Shown in pieces: positions 1-8,652 of a stretch of DNA of 64,000 nt. Numbering within the stretch: the stretch's first letter is position 1; each line of letters begins with the position of its first letter. The translations under genes and the position numbers were made by a program. The DNA is from Streptomyces sp. CG 926 (lineage in GTDB: Bacteria; Actinomycetota; Actinomycetes; Streptomycetales; Streptomycetaceae), in NCBI RefSeq assembly GCF_003148825.1, contig NZ_QGGZ01000009.1, positions 248,001-312,000 of the forward strand, given 5' to 3'. The notes beneath the pieces were generated by a model, which did not search any database, was not told the DNA's origin, and was given only the letters and a program-made list of their open reading frames with translations.

Positions 1-70
1 CGATCGACAGGTAGGTGCCGGTCTTGGACTTCTTGAAGCCCTTGGCCTTGGTCAGTGCACTGGTGCTCAC
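1..70 (-). CDS. Hypothetical protein, N-terminus only
   Basis: Only the first 23 codons are inside the window; the gene runs off the left edge. The GTG start overlaps the TGA of gatA as GTGA, so it is probably read from the same mRNA by translational coupling. The visible residues are basic and polar (MSTSALTKAKGFKKSKTG) and match no family I recognise. It is not the N-terminus of GatB, which would be expected nearby in this operon. In related genomes a small uncharacterised gene lies between gatA and gatB, and this may be that gene. Confidence 0.6.
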   Translation of the reverse strand, partial: MSTSALTKAKGFKKSKTGTYLSI

Positions 71-1560
71 AGGGACGGTGCCTCCTCAAGCAGCGGGTGA
101 CCCCAGCGTGCGACGAAGGCGGCCTCGACGGCCGCACCGACCTTGTAGAGCCGGTCGTCCTTCATCGCCGGGGCGATGATCTGGAGCCCGACCGGGAGAC
201 CGTCCTCCGGTGCCAGGCCGCAGGGCAGCGACATGGCGGAGTTGCCGGCCAGGTTGGTCGGGATGGTGCACAGGTCCGCGAGGTACATGGCCAGCGGGTC
301 GTCGGTGCGCTCGCCGATCGGGAAGGCGGTGGTCGGGGTCGTCGGGGAGACGATCACGTCGACCTTCTCGAAGGACTTCTCGAAGTCCTGCGTGATGAGC
401 GTGCGGACCTTCTGGGCGGAGCCGTAGTACGCGTCGTAGTAGCCGGAGCTGAGCGCGTACGTGCCGAGGATGATGCGGCGCTTGACCTCGTCGCCGAAGC
501 CGGCTTCGCGGGTCAGGGCGGTGACGTCCTCGGCGGACTTGGTGCCGTCGTCGCCGACGCGCAGGCCGTAACGCATGGCGTCGAAGCGGGCCAGGTTGGA
601 GGAGCACTCGGACGGCGCGATCAGGTAGTACGCGGCCATCGCGAGGTCGAAGGAGGGGCAGTCCAGCTCGACGATCTCGGCGCCGAGCTCGCCCAGGAGC
701 TCCACCGACTCGTTGAAGCGCTGGACGACACCGGCCTGGTAGCCCTCACCGGCGAACTGCTTGACCACACCGACGCGCATGCCGGCGACCGAGCCGTTGC
801 GGGCCGCCTCGACGACCGGCGGGACCGGGGCGTCGATGGAGGTGGAGTCGAGCGGGTCGTGCCCGGCGATCACCTCGTGCAGCAGGGCCGCGTCCAGGAC
901 CGTACGGGCGCAAGGCCCGCCCTGGTCGAGGGAGGAGGAGAAGGCCACCATGCCGTAGCGGGATACACCGCCGTACGTGGGCTTCACGCCGACCGTGCCG
1001 GTGACCGCGGCGGGCTGGCGGATGGAGCCGCCGGTGTCCGTGCCGATGGCGAGCGGGGCCTGGAAGGCGGCGAGGGCTGCCGCGGAGCCGCCGCCGGAGC
1101 CGCCGGGGATCCGGGTGAGGTCCCAGGGGTTGCCGGTGGGGCCGTAGGCGCTGTTCTCGGTGGAGGACCCCATGGCGAACTCGTCCATGTTGGTCTTGCC
1201 GAGGATGACGACGTCGGCTTCCTTCAGCTTGCGCGTCAGGGTGGCGTCGTAGGGCGGGATCCAGCCTTCGAGGATCTTCGAACCGACGGTCGTCGGGACC
1301 CCGACGGTGGTGAAGATGTCCTTGAGGGCGAGGGGGACGCCGGCCAGCGGGCCGAGCTTCTCGCCGGCCGCGCGCTTGGCGTCAACGGCGCGGGCCTGGG
1401 CGAGCGCGCCCTCGCGGTCCACGTGCAGGAAGGCGTTGACCTTCTCGTCGGTGGCGTCGATGCGGGCCAGGTGGGCCTCGGTCACCTCGACGGCCGTGAG
1501 CTCGCCCGAGGCGATCTTCTCGGCGGTCTCGGCGGCCGTGAGCTTGATGATGTCGACCAT
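67..1560 (-). CDS. gatA: Aspartyl/glutamyl-tRNA amidotransferase subunit A
   Basis: Cytoplasmic amidase subunit of GatCAB. It releases ammonia from glutamine, which GatB uses to convert misacylated Glu-tRNA(Gln) or Asp-tRNA(Asn) to the correct amide. The 497-residue length is normal. The amidase-signature Ser-cisSer-Lys triad is visible: Lys80 in VPLALKDIF, Ser155 in PGGSGGGSA and Ser179 in GTDTGGSI. The ATG start lies 5 bp after the stop of gatC, so gatC-gatA are one transcript, and the stop overlaps the next gene as GTGA. gatB is not in the window but is expected just to the left. Confidence 0.97.
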   Translation of the reverse strand: MVDIIKLTAAETAEKIASGELTAVEVTEAHLARIDATDEKVNAFLHVDREGALAQARAVDAKRAAGEKLGPLAGVPLALKDIFTTVGVPTTVGSKILEGWIPPYDATLTRKLKEADVVILGKTNMDEFAMGSSTENSAYGPTGNPWDLTRIPGGSGGGSAAALAAFQAPLAIGTDTGGSIRQPAAVTGTVGVKPTYGGVSRYGMVAFSSSLDQGGPCARTVLDAALLHEVIAGHDPLDSTSIDAPVPPVVEAARNGSVAGMRVGVVKQFAGEGYQAGVVQRFNESVELLGELGAEIVELDCPSFDLAMAAYYLIAPSECSSNLARFDAMRYGLRVGDDGTKSAEDVTALTREAGFGDEVKRRIILGTYALSSGYYDAYYGSAQKVRTLITQDFEKSFEKVDVIVSPTTPTTAFPIGERTDDPLAMYLADLCTIPTNLAGNSAMSLPCGLAPEDGLPVGLQIIAPAMKDDRLYKVGAAVEAAFVARWGHPLLEEAPSL

Positions 1561-1565
1561 GATTG

Positions 1566-1862
1566 TTAGTCCTCCCCCAGGATCTGCGGCACCTTGAAAC
1601 GCTGCTGCTCCTGGGCGGGAGCACCGGAGAGCGCCTGCTCGGGGGTGAGCGACGGACGGACCTCGTCCGCGCGCATGACGTTGGTCAGCGGCAGCGGGTG
1701 GGAGGTCGGCGGGACGTCTTGGTCGGCGACCTCGGAAACGCGGGCGACCGCGCCGATGATGTCGCCGAGCTGTCCGGCGAAGTGATCCAGCTCGTTGCTG
1801 GACAGCTCAAGGCGCGCCAGCCGAGCGAGGTGGACGACCTCCTCGCGCGTAATGCCAGGCAT
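1566..1862 (-). CDS. gatC: Aspartyl/glutamyl-tRNA amidotransferase subunit C
   Basis: Small structural subunit that wraps the GatA-GatB interface of the tRNA-dependent amidotransferase. It is 98 residues, the usual size. It begins MPGITREEVVHLARLARLE, the conserved GatC helix, and ends QILGED just before gatA. The frame stays open far upstream, but that extension is only the antisense of rmdB; the GatC homology starts at this ATG. It is the first gene of the gatC-gatA operon. The 251 bp upstream should hold the operon promoter and also hold a 47-bp interspersed repeat. Confidence 0.96.
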   Translation of the reverse strand: MPGITREEVVHLARLARLELSSNELDHFAGQLGDIIGAVARVSEVADQDVPPTSHPLPLTNVMRADEVRPSLTPEQALSGAPAQEQQRFKVPQILGED

Positions 1863-2113
1863 GCAGCGATCCTCTGGGGGTGGGTGGATGTTTCGTTTCG
1901 GACCCAATCCTATGGGGCGCGGCCCCCGGCCTGCGAAACGGTTTGGCGGATGCGGGAACGGGGGCGTGCGCGGACCGCTGCGCGGGGCTCGCCCGGGCTC
2001 GCCCGGGTCCGCCCGGAGCGCGCCGCGATCGCCGGTGCGGCGCACAGGACCGGGGCTCCGCCCCGGACCCCGCGCCTCGAACGCCGGCGGGGCTGATTGC
2101 AGCCCGGCAGCGG
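1863..2113. other. Intergenic region between gatC start and rmdB end
   Basis: No gene seen. It must carry the gatC-gatA promoter, reading left, and the rmdB terminator. It holds the interspersed repeat at 2050-2096 and a short GC-rich run of near-repeats of gctcgcccgg around 1985-2015. Confidence 0.6.
2050..2096. repeat. 47-bp interspersed palindromic repeat, copy A
   Basis: Starts ccggggctccgccccgg, a 7-bp inverted repeat with a 3-nt loop, and continues through accccgcgcctc to cgccggcggggctga. A second copy at 21153-21199 matches at 46 of 47 positions in the same orientation. Both lie just downstream of a minus-strand gene, here 18 bp after the rmdB stop, so the hairpin may act as a terminator. 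I recognise this as an intergenic repeat common in Streptomyces. Confidence 0.85.
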
Positions 2114-4303
2114 TCAGACCGCGTCGGCCTCGGCCGCCGCCAGTTCCGCGGTGATGTCCGCCGGGCGGCGCCAGCCGCGCTCGCCGCGGGCCAGCAGCCA
2201 GGCGGTGGCCTCCTGCGGCGGCATGGCGGCGGCGACCAGCCAGCCCTGGACGGCGTCGCAGCCCAGGTCCCGCAGCCGCTCCCACGTCTCGTCGTCCTCC
2301 ACGCCCTCCGCCACGACCAGCAGGCCCAGCGAGTGCGCCAGGTCCACCGTGCAGCGGACGATCTCCGCGTCCTGCGTGTCGACCGCCAGTCGGCCGACGA
2401 ACGACCGGTCGATCTTCAGCTCGCTGACCGGCAGGCGGCGCAGGTGGACGAGCGAGGAGTAGCCGGTGCCGAAGTCGTCCAGGGACATCTTCACGCCGTG
2501 GCCGGTGAGCCCGGCCATGGTGTCGGCCGCCCGCTGGGGGTCCTCCAGCAGGACGTGTTCCGTTATCTCCAGCTGCAGCCCGCTCGCCGGGACCCCGTGG
2601 CGGGCCAGTCTCGCGGCGACCGCGCCTGCGAAGCCCGGGGTGTGGACGTCGCGGGGCGAGACGTTGACGGCGACCGGGACCTTGAGGCCCTGGGCCCGCC
2701 ACCGCGCCACCTGGGCGAGGGCCGTCTCCAGTACGTACTCGGTCAGGTGCGGCATCAGCCCGGAGGTCTCGGCGATCGCGATGAACTCGTCCGGGGACAC
2801 CCGTCCACGTTCCGGATGCACCCAGCGCACCAGGGCTTCGAGCCCGGCGACCTGGCCGTCGAAGCGGACCTTCGGCTGGTAGTGGAGTTCCACTTCCCCG
2901 GCGTCCAGGGCCCTGCGGAGGTCGCCGAGGAGACCCAGCCGGTCGGGGGTGTTGCTGTCCCGCTTGGACTCGTACACCTCGACGCCCGTCCGGTCGCGCT
3001 TCGCCTGGTACATCGCGACGTCCGCGCGCCGCAGCAGCCCCTCCGCGTCGAGCGCGTGGTCGGGGAAGACGGCGAGGCCCGCGCTGGCCTCCAGGACGAG
3101 CGTGAGGCCGTCCAGGTCGAGGGGGGAGCTGAGCTCCGCGACCAGGTGGCGGGCGATGCGCTGGGCGCTCGTGGTGGAGTCGGCGAAGGGGAGCAGCACG
3201 GCGAACTCGTCGCCGCCGAGCCGGGCCGCCTCGGCGTCCTCGGGCAGGGCCTGACGCAGCCGTTCGGCGATCTGGAGCAGCAGACGGTCGCCGGCCAGGT
3301 GCCCCAGGGTGTCGTTGACCGCCCGGAAGCGGTCCAGGTCGATGAGCACGAGGGCGGCCCGGGTGCCGGAACGTTCGGCCTCGTCCAGGGCGGACCAGGC
3401 CCGCTCCAGCAGCCACTGCCGGTTGGGCAGTCCGGTCAGCGGGTCCCGCAGCTGTTCCTCGGCGCGGGCCCGGGCGATCCACAGGGTGGAGTCCAGTGCG
3501 ATCAGCGGTACGGCGAACAGCGGCAGCAGGACCGGCCTGCTGACGGCGACCACGCAGATGAGGGGGGCGATGCCGAGCAGCGCCACCGCTACTAAGGCGT
3601 GGCGGAGCAGGACGGTGCGGGCGACGGTGGGCAGCCCGTCGCCGCGCGGGGCCAGCGCGACCCAGAGCAGGAACCGGGTGGCGAGCAGGTAGGCGACGGC
3701 GACGAGGACGATCTCGGGGATCGCCTCCAGCCCCCAGAAGGCGGGGAGCCAGGGGTCCTCGACGGAGGGCACCTCGCCGAAGGCGGCGAGGACGAGGGCT
3801 CCGGCGCCGATGCCGAGGATGTCCACGGAACCGTGCAGCAGCCCCTGCCGCCAGCGGTGCCGGCGCGCGGCCCCCACCAGGGAGACCACGGCCAGCGAGA
3901 CGAGTCCGGCGGGGACCCAGCCGTAGAGGATGAGCACGCCGAGGGTCAGGGCCGCGCCCGATCCGGTGCCGCCCCACCAGCGGTCGCGGCCGAGGGCGAC
4001 GAGGTGGCCGACGATGATGCCGGTGAGGAGGGCCAGGGCCCAGCCGACCGGCCCGCCGGGGAACAGCGCATGACGACCGCTCAGCGCGGAGACGATGCCG
4101 ATGGTGAGCACCGTGACGGCGAGACCCACGACGATGAAGGGCAGCGCGCCGCGCCGCTCCTGCCCGCCCGCGCCGGTGGGGACCGGTCGGGTCTCCGGTG
4201 TCCTGGCACCCAGGAGACCGAGCCTGCCCGTCCTGCCCGCCCGCATGGACGGGATTTCCCCGCCGAATTCAGGTGACGGGTCGGCGCTTTCGGTGGGTTT
4301 CAT
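2114..4303 (-). CDS. rmdB: Membrane GGDEF-EAL c-di-GMP enzyme (RmdB-like)
   Basis: A 729-residue membrane protein that turns over the second messenger cyclic-di-GMP. About eight transmembrane segments fill residues 40-280. A GGDEF domain (about 285-445) keeps an intact GGDEF motif in RLGGDEFAVLLPF. An EAL domain (about 460-710) keeps GLEALVRW and DDFGTGYSS, so a phosphodiesterase site looks complete. The ATG at 4303 has a good Shine-Dalgarno sequence (GAGAGG); an upstream in-frame start at 4339 would add 12 residues and has none. The name is by recollection of S. coelicolor RmdB, a phosphodiesterase controlling development that sits in the same neighbourhood. Separate transcription from gatC and ligA is likely given the gaps. 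Confidence 0.88.
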   Translation of the reverse strand: MKPTESADPSPEFGGEIPSMRAGRTGRLGLLGARTPETRPVPTGAGGQERRGALPFIVVGLAVTVLTIGIVSALSGRHALFPGGPVGWALALLTGIIVGHLVALGRDRWWGGTGSGAALTLGVLILYGWVPAGLVSLAVVSLVGAARRHRWRQGLLHGSVDILGIGAGALVLAAFGEVPSVEDPWLPAFWGLEAIPEIVLVAVAYLLATRFLLWVALAPRGDGLPTVARTVLLRHALVAVALLGIAPLICVVAVSRPVLLPLFAVPLIALDSTLWIARARAEEQLRDPLTGLPNRQWLLERAWSALDEAERSGTRAALVLIDLDRFRAVNDTLGHLAGDRLLLQIAERLRQALPEDAEAARLGGDEFAVLLPFADSTTSAQRIARHLVAELSSPLDLDGLTLVLEASAGLAVFPDHALDAEGLLRRADVAMYQAKRDRTGVEVYESKRDSNTPDRLGLLGDLRRALDAGEVELHYQPKVRFDGQVAGLEALVRWVHPERGRVSPDEFIAIAETSGLMPHLTEYVLETALAQVARWRAQGLKVPVAVNVSPRDVHTPGFAGAVAARLARHGVPASGLQLEITEHVLLEDPQRAADTMAGLTGHGVKMSLDDFGTGYSSLVHLRRLPVSELKIDRSFVGRLAVDTQDAEIVRCTVDLAHSLGLLVVAEGVEDDETWERLRDLGCDAVQGWLVAAAMPPQEATAWLLARGERGWRRPADITAELAAAEADAV

Positions 4304-4700
4304 GCCCGTACCTCTCACAGCCGGCGATGCCGATGTCACGCGATGGCCCCGATGTCATGCCACCACGGCCGAAATCGCATCCTGCGGCCGTGCACGACAG
4401 GCGCACCCCTCAACAGTAGGACGCGCGAGGCTCCCAGGGGCAGCGGTCGGCAGTGGTTGCCCGAATGCGACCCAGCCATCCTCATCAGTACGGTATCCGC
4501 CGAACGGGTGAGTTCGGACCGGGCCCCCCGGTCACCCATCCGATGATCCGACAGCTCACCGGCCTGCGACCAGCCTTGTACCGGCCGTTTACCACCGTTC
4601 GCCGCGCCTGGCGTGCGCCCGCCCGTACGGCCGCACGCCACGCATCCGTTCGCCTTCGCTACTCCCCTTCGGCGATCCTTCGGCGATTCCCCCCTCGGTA
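4304..4700. other. 397-bp intergenic region upstream of rmdB and downstream of ligA
   Basis: No convincing gene. Just upstream of rmdB is a direct repeat of CCGATGTCA at 4330-4338 and 4349-4357, a possible regulator site. A short hairpin at 4517-4533 (GACCGGG, 3-nt loop, CCCGGTC) could be the ligA terminator but is 168 bp past its stop. The sequence CTTCGGCGAT occurs twice near 4665-4690. Confidence 0.5.
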
Positions 4701-6902
4701 CTACTGCGCTCCGCCCTCGCCGTCCACCGGGAGCGCGGCCTCGCGTGCCGCGTCCGGCCCCTGCTCCAGCAGGACGGCGAATCCGGCGTCGTCGAGGACC
4801 GCGAGCTTCAATTGCATGGCCTTGTCGTACTTCGAGCCGGGGTTGTCACCGACCACGACGAAGGAGGTCTTCTTCGACACGGACCCGGTGACCTTGGCGC
4901 CGCGGCTCTGCAGCGCCTCCTTGGCGCCGTCGCGCGTGTGGCTCTGCAACGTGCCGGTGACGACGACGGTCAGTCCCTCCAGCGGCCGCGGTCCCTCCTC
5001 CTCGGCGGAACCTTCCTCCTCCATCCGGACCCCGGCCGCCCGCCACTTGCGCAGGATCTCCTGGTGCCAGTCGACGGCAAACCACTCCTTGAGGGAGGCG
5101 GCGATGATCGCGCCGACGCCCTCGGTGGCCGTCAGCTCCTCCTCGGTGGCCTGCTCGATGCGCTCGATCGACCGGAACTCCCGGGCGAGGGCCTCGGCGG
5201 CGACCGGTCCCACATGGCGGATGGACAGGCCGTTGATGATGCGGGCGAGCGGGCGGTCCTTGGCGGCGGCGATGTGCTCCAGCATGGACAGGGCGTTCTT
5301 CTTCGGCTCGCCCTTCTGGTTGGCGAAGACCGTGACGATCTTCTCCTCGCCGGTCTTGGGATCCCGCTTGGGCAGCCCGCTGTCCGGATCCAGGACGTAC
5401 GCCTTGATGGGCAGCAGTTGCTCGATGGTCAGGTCGAAGAGGTCGCCCTCGTCCAGCAGCGGCGGCGTCGCGGGCTCCAGCGGGCCGGTCAGCGCGGCCG
5501 CCGCCACCATGCCGAAGTTCTCGATGTCCAGGGACTGCCGGCCCGCCAGGTAGGCGATCCGTTCGCGCAACTGGGCCGGGCAGGTCTGGCCGTTGGGGCA
5601 TCTGACGTCGATGTCCCCCTCCTTCATGGGCCGCAGCTCCGTCCCGCACGCGGGACAGTCGGCCGGCATCACGAACTCCCGCTCGGTGCCGTCGCGCAGG
5701 TCCACCACCGGTCCGAGGATCTCGGGGATGACGTCGCCCGCCTTGCGCAGGACCACGGTGTCCCCGATGAGGACGCCCTTGGCCTTGACGACCTCCTGGT
5801 TGTGCAGGGTCGCGAACTCCACCTCGGAGCCCGCCACCTTCACCGGCTCCACCTGCGCGTACGGGGTCACGCGGCCGGTGCGGCCGACGCCGACCTTGAT
5901 GTCGATCAGCTTGGTGTTGACCTCCTCGGGCGCGTACTTCCAGGCGATGGCCCAGCGCGGGGCGCGCGCGGTGGAGCCGAGCCGGCCCTGGAGGGCGATC
6001 TCGTCGAGCTTGACGACCACGCCGTCGATCTCGTGCTCCACCGAGTGCCGGTTCACGCCGAAGTCCGCGATGAAATCCCGGACCTCGGCGAGCGTGGCGA
6101 CCACCTTGTTGTGTCGCGCGGTCGGCAGACCCCACTCGTGGAGCAGCTCGTACGCCTGCGACTGGCGCTCGATCTCGAAGCCTTCGCGGGCGCCGATGCC
6201 GTGCACGACCATGTGCAGCGGGCGGCTCGCGGTGACCTTGGGGTCCTTCTGCCGCAGCGAACCGGCCGCCGCGTTGCGCGGGTTGGCGAAGGGCTTGCCC
6301 TCCGCCTCCACCAGACGGGCGTTGAGCTCCTGGAACTTCTCCATCGGGAAGTAGACCTCGCCGCGGATCTCGACCAGGGCCGGGATCCGGTCGCCCTTCA
6401 GCCGGTCCGGGATCTCGGCGATGGTGCGGACGTTGGGCGTGATGTCCTCACCGGTGCGGCCGTCGCCGCGGGTGGCCGCCCGGGTCAGGCGGCCGTTCTC
6501 GTAGGTGAGGTTGACGGCGAGGCCGTCCACCTTGAGCTCGCACAGGTAGTGGTAGTCCGAGGTGTTCACGTCCCGGGCCACCCGCTCGGCCCAGGCCGAC
6601 AGTTCCTCGTCGTCGAAGGCGTTGTCGAGGGAGAGCATCCGCTCCCGGTGCTCGACGGAGGCGAAGTCCGTCTCGTACGCCCCGGCCACCTTCTGGGTGG
6701 GCGAGTCGGGCGTGCGCAGCTCCGGGTACTGCTCCTCCAGTGCCTCCAGCGAGCGCAGCAGCTGGTCGAACTCGGCGTCGCTGACGACCGGCTGGTCGTT
6801 CACGTAGTACCGGAAGCGGTGCTCCTCGACCTGCTCCGCCAGCAGTGCGTGCTGATCACGCACCGCCGTCGGTACTGCCGTGTCCTGCTGTTCGGCTGCC
6901 AT
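4701..6902 (-). CDS. ligA: NAD-dependent DNA ligase
   Basis: Seals nicks during replication and repair, using NAD+ to adenylate the enzyme. It is 733 residues. The adenylation lysine is Lys124 in CELKVDGLAV, followed by the nucleotidyltransferase motif RGDGRTGEDIT. Then come the OB fold, a Cys4 zinc finger (CPACG then CPNGQTC), the helix-hairpin-helix region, and a C-terminal BRCT domain (GLTVVVTGTLQ). The ATG at 6902 is preceded by GGAGGA; an open frame continues upstream without homology. The MetE-like gene precedes it by 31 bp on the same strand, so the two may be cotranscribed. Confidence 0.97.
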   Translation of the reverse strand: MAAEQQDTAVPTAVRDQHALLAEQVEEHRFRYYVNDQPVVSDAEFDQLLRSLEALEEQYPELRTPDSPTQKVAGAYETDFASVEHRERMLSLDNAFDDEELSAWAERVARDVNTSDYHYLCELKVDGLAVNLTYENGRLTRAATRGDGRTGEDITPNVRTIAEIPDRLKGDRIPALVEIRGEVYFPMEKFQELNARLVEAEGKPFANPRNAAAGSLRQKDPKVTASRPLHMVVHGIGAREGFEIERQSQAYELLHEWGLPTARHNKVVATLAEVRDFIADFGVNRHSVEHEIDGVVVKLDEIALQGRLGSTARAPRWAIAWKYAPEEVNTKLIDIKVGVGRTGRVTPYAQVEPVKVAGSEVEFATLHNQEVVKAKGVLIGDTVVLRKAGDVIPEILGPVVDLRDGTEREFVMPADCPACGTELRPMKEGDIDVRCPNGQTCPAQLRERIAYLAGRQSLDIENFGMVAAAALTGPLEPATPPLLDEGDLFDLTIEQLLPIKAYVLDPDSGLPKRDPKTGEEKIVTVFANQKGEPKKNALSMLEHIAAAKDRPLARIINGLSIRHVGPVAAEALAREFRSIERIEQATEEELTATEGVGAIIAASLKEWFAVDWHQEILRKWRAAGVRMEEEGSAEEEGPRPLEGLTVVVTGTLQSHTRDGAKEALQSRGAKVTGSVSKKTSFVVVGDNPGSKYDKAMQLKLAVLDDAGFAVLLEQGPDAAREAALPVDGEGGAQ

Positions 6903-6933
6903 GCCGTGTCCTCCCGTGGCCCGTCCTCGACCG

Positions 6934-7917
6934 TCACTCAGGGTTGTCGGCGAGCGACCTCGCCGCCCTGACGCAATGCGCCTGCACCGCGCGGGCGTAG
7001 GCGGGCGAAGCGCCCGCCAGACCGCACGACGGGGTGACCACGACGGACTCCGCCAGAGTCCCCGGGGCCAGCCCCAGCCTGCGCCAAAGCTTCCTGACAC
7101 CCATGACGCTACCGCCCGGGTCCGACAACGGGGCGTCGGTGCCGGGCACCACTCCGGCGAAGAGTTTCGTGCCGCTCTCGACCGCTTCCCCGATGGCGTC
7201 GTCCTCGCGCTCGGTGAGCAGCGAGAAATCGAACGACACACCCGTGGCGCCGGCCCTGCGGAGCAGCGCGAAGGGGACCTCGGGCGCGCAGGAGTGCACC
7301 ACGACCTCCCCGTCGTGGACGGCGAACAGGTCGCGCAGCGCGCCCTCGACCACCTGCCGGTCGACGGCGCGGTAGGTGCGGTAGCCGCTCGCGGAGCGGA
7401 CCCGGCCGAGCAGTACGGCGGTCAGGGAGGGCTCGTCGAGCTGCAGCACGATCTGCGCCCCGGGAATGCGCTTGCGTACGTCGGCCAGGTGCTCGCGCAG
7501 GCCCTCGGCCAACGATCCGGCCAGGTCCCGGCAGGCTCCCGGGTCCTGCAGCATGGCTTCGCCGCCGTGCAGTTCCAGGGCGGCGGCCAGCGTCCACGGT
7601 CCGACGGCCTGGACCTTGAGCCTGCCCGTGTAGCCCTGGGTGAACTCCTCCAGCGCGTCGAGGTCCTCGCCGAGCCAGGACCGGGACCGCTTCGAGTCCC
7701 GTCCCGGGCGGTCGCTGATCCGCCAGCCGCTGGGCTCGACGTGGGCGTACATGTCGACGAGGAGGCCCAGGGACCGGCCGATCATGTCCGCGCCGGGCCC
7801 GCGGGCGGGCAGCTCGGCGAGGTAGGGGAACTCCTCGAAGGACCCGGTGACGGTCTTCGCTGCCTCGCGGGCGTCGCCGCCGGGCAGCGATCCGACGCCG
7901 GTGGCGCCGGCGCTCAT
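6934..7917 (-). CDS. MetE-like (cobalamin-independent methionine synthase C-domain) protein
   Basis: A 327-residue protein related to the catalytic C-terminal domain of cobalamin-independent methionine synthase, about half the length of full MetE. The zinc-site pattern is visible: HSC in VVVHSCAPE and a later cysteine in PSCGLAG. It starts with the family-typical GVGSLPG motif near the N-terminus. It lacks the MetE N-terminal half, so it may be a core-MetE-type methyltransferase using an unknown methyl donor. The ATG overlaps the stop of the upstream dehydrogenase gene as ATGA, so translation is probably coupled. Family is clear; the substrate is not. Confidence 0.85.
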   Translation of the reverse strand: MSAGATGVGSLPGGDAREAAKTVTGSFEEFPYLAELPARGPGADMIGRSLGLLVDMYAHVEPSGWRISDRPGRDSKRSRSWLGEDLDALEEFTQGYTGRLKVQAVGPWTLAAALELHGGEAMLQDPGACRDLAGSLAEGLREHLADVRKRIPGAQIVLQLDEPSLTAVLLGRVRSASGYRTYRAVDRQVVEGALRDLFAVHDGEVVVHSCAPEVPFALLRRAGATGVSFDFSLLTEREDDAIGEAVESGTKLFAGVVPGTDAPLSDPGGSVMGVRKLWRRLGLAPGTLAESVVVTPSCGLAGASPAYARAVQAHCVRAARSLADNPE

Positions 7918-8612
7918 CGGCCCGGCCGGACGCTCAGGTCGTTGACCTCGGCGTCGCGGGGCAGGTCGACGGCCATGACGATGGTGGTCGCCACCGACTC
8001 GGGGTCGATCCAGTCGGCCGGGTCGTAGTCCTTGCCCTCCTGGGAGTGCACCTTGGCCTGCATGGGGCTGGCGGTACGGCCCGGGTAGACGGAGGTGACG
8101 CGGATGCCGTGGGGCTTCTCCTCGCCGCGCAGCGAGTCGGCGAGGGCCTTGAGCCCGTGCTTGGAGGCGGCGTACGCGCTCCAGTCGGGGTGGGCGCTCA
8201 GCCCGGCGCCCGAGTTCACGAAGACGACGGTGGCCTTGGAGGCCCGCAGCGTGGGCAGCAGCAGCCGGGTGACCTCGGCGGGGGCGATCAGGTTCACGTT
8301 GAGCTGCTGGTGCCAGGTCTTGGGCCGGAGCTCACCGACCGGTCCGAGGTCGACGATCCCGGCGATGTGCAGCAGGGAGTCGATCCGCTCCGGGACGGCC
8401 TGCTTGGAGAACGCCCACGAGAGCCGGTCGGGATCGGCGAGGTCGCCGACGAGGGACGTGGCGCCGGGGTAACGGTCGACGAGCTCGCGGGCCCGGCCGG
8501 CGTCCCGGGCGAGGAGGACGAGGTCGTCGCCGCGGGCGTGCAGTCGGGCCGCGACGGCGGCGCCGATGCCGGAGCCGGCACCGGTGATCAAGTGAGTAGC
8601 CATACCGCCCAT
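7914..8612 (-). CDS. Short-chain dehydrogenase/reductase
   Basis: A 232-residue classical SDR, an NAD(P)-dependent Rossmann oxidoreductase. The cofactor motif TGAGSGIG is near the N-terminus, with the structural NAG-type motif replaced by HIAG, and the active-site YxxxK is in WSAYAASKHG. The ATG at 8612 gives MGGMATHLITG; an internal ATG at 8603 is equally possible. The stop overlaps the start of the MetE-like gene by 4 bp, so the pair forms a coupled operon reading toward ligA. Substrate cannot be inferred. Confidence 0.92.
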   Translation of the reverse strand: MGGMATHLITGAGSGIGAAVAARLHARGDDLVLLARDAGRARELVDRYPGATSLVGDLADPDRLSWAFSKQAVPERIDSLLHIAGIVDLGPVGELRPKTWHQQLNVNLIAPAEVTRLLLPTLRASKATVVFVNSGAGLSAHPDWSAYAASKHGLKALADSLRGEEKPHGIRVTSVYPGRTASPMQAKVHSQEGKDYDPADWIDPESVATTIVMAVDLPRDAEVNDLSVRPGR

Positions 8613-8652
8613 GCTCGCACCCCCGGACGGGCGCGGGGGCCGAAGCCCGAGG

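Noticed and set aside
55..1569. Long plus-strand open frame opposite gatA
   Set aside because: Antisense of gatA with shadow-type amino-acid composition (rich in Gly, Arg, Asp); gatA is unambiguous on the minus strand.
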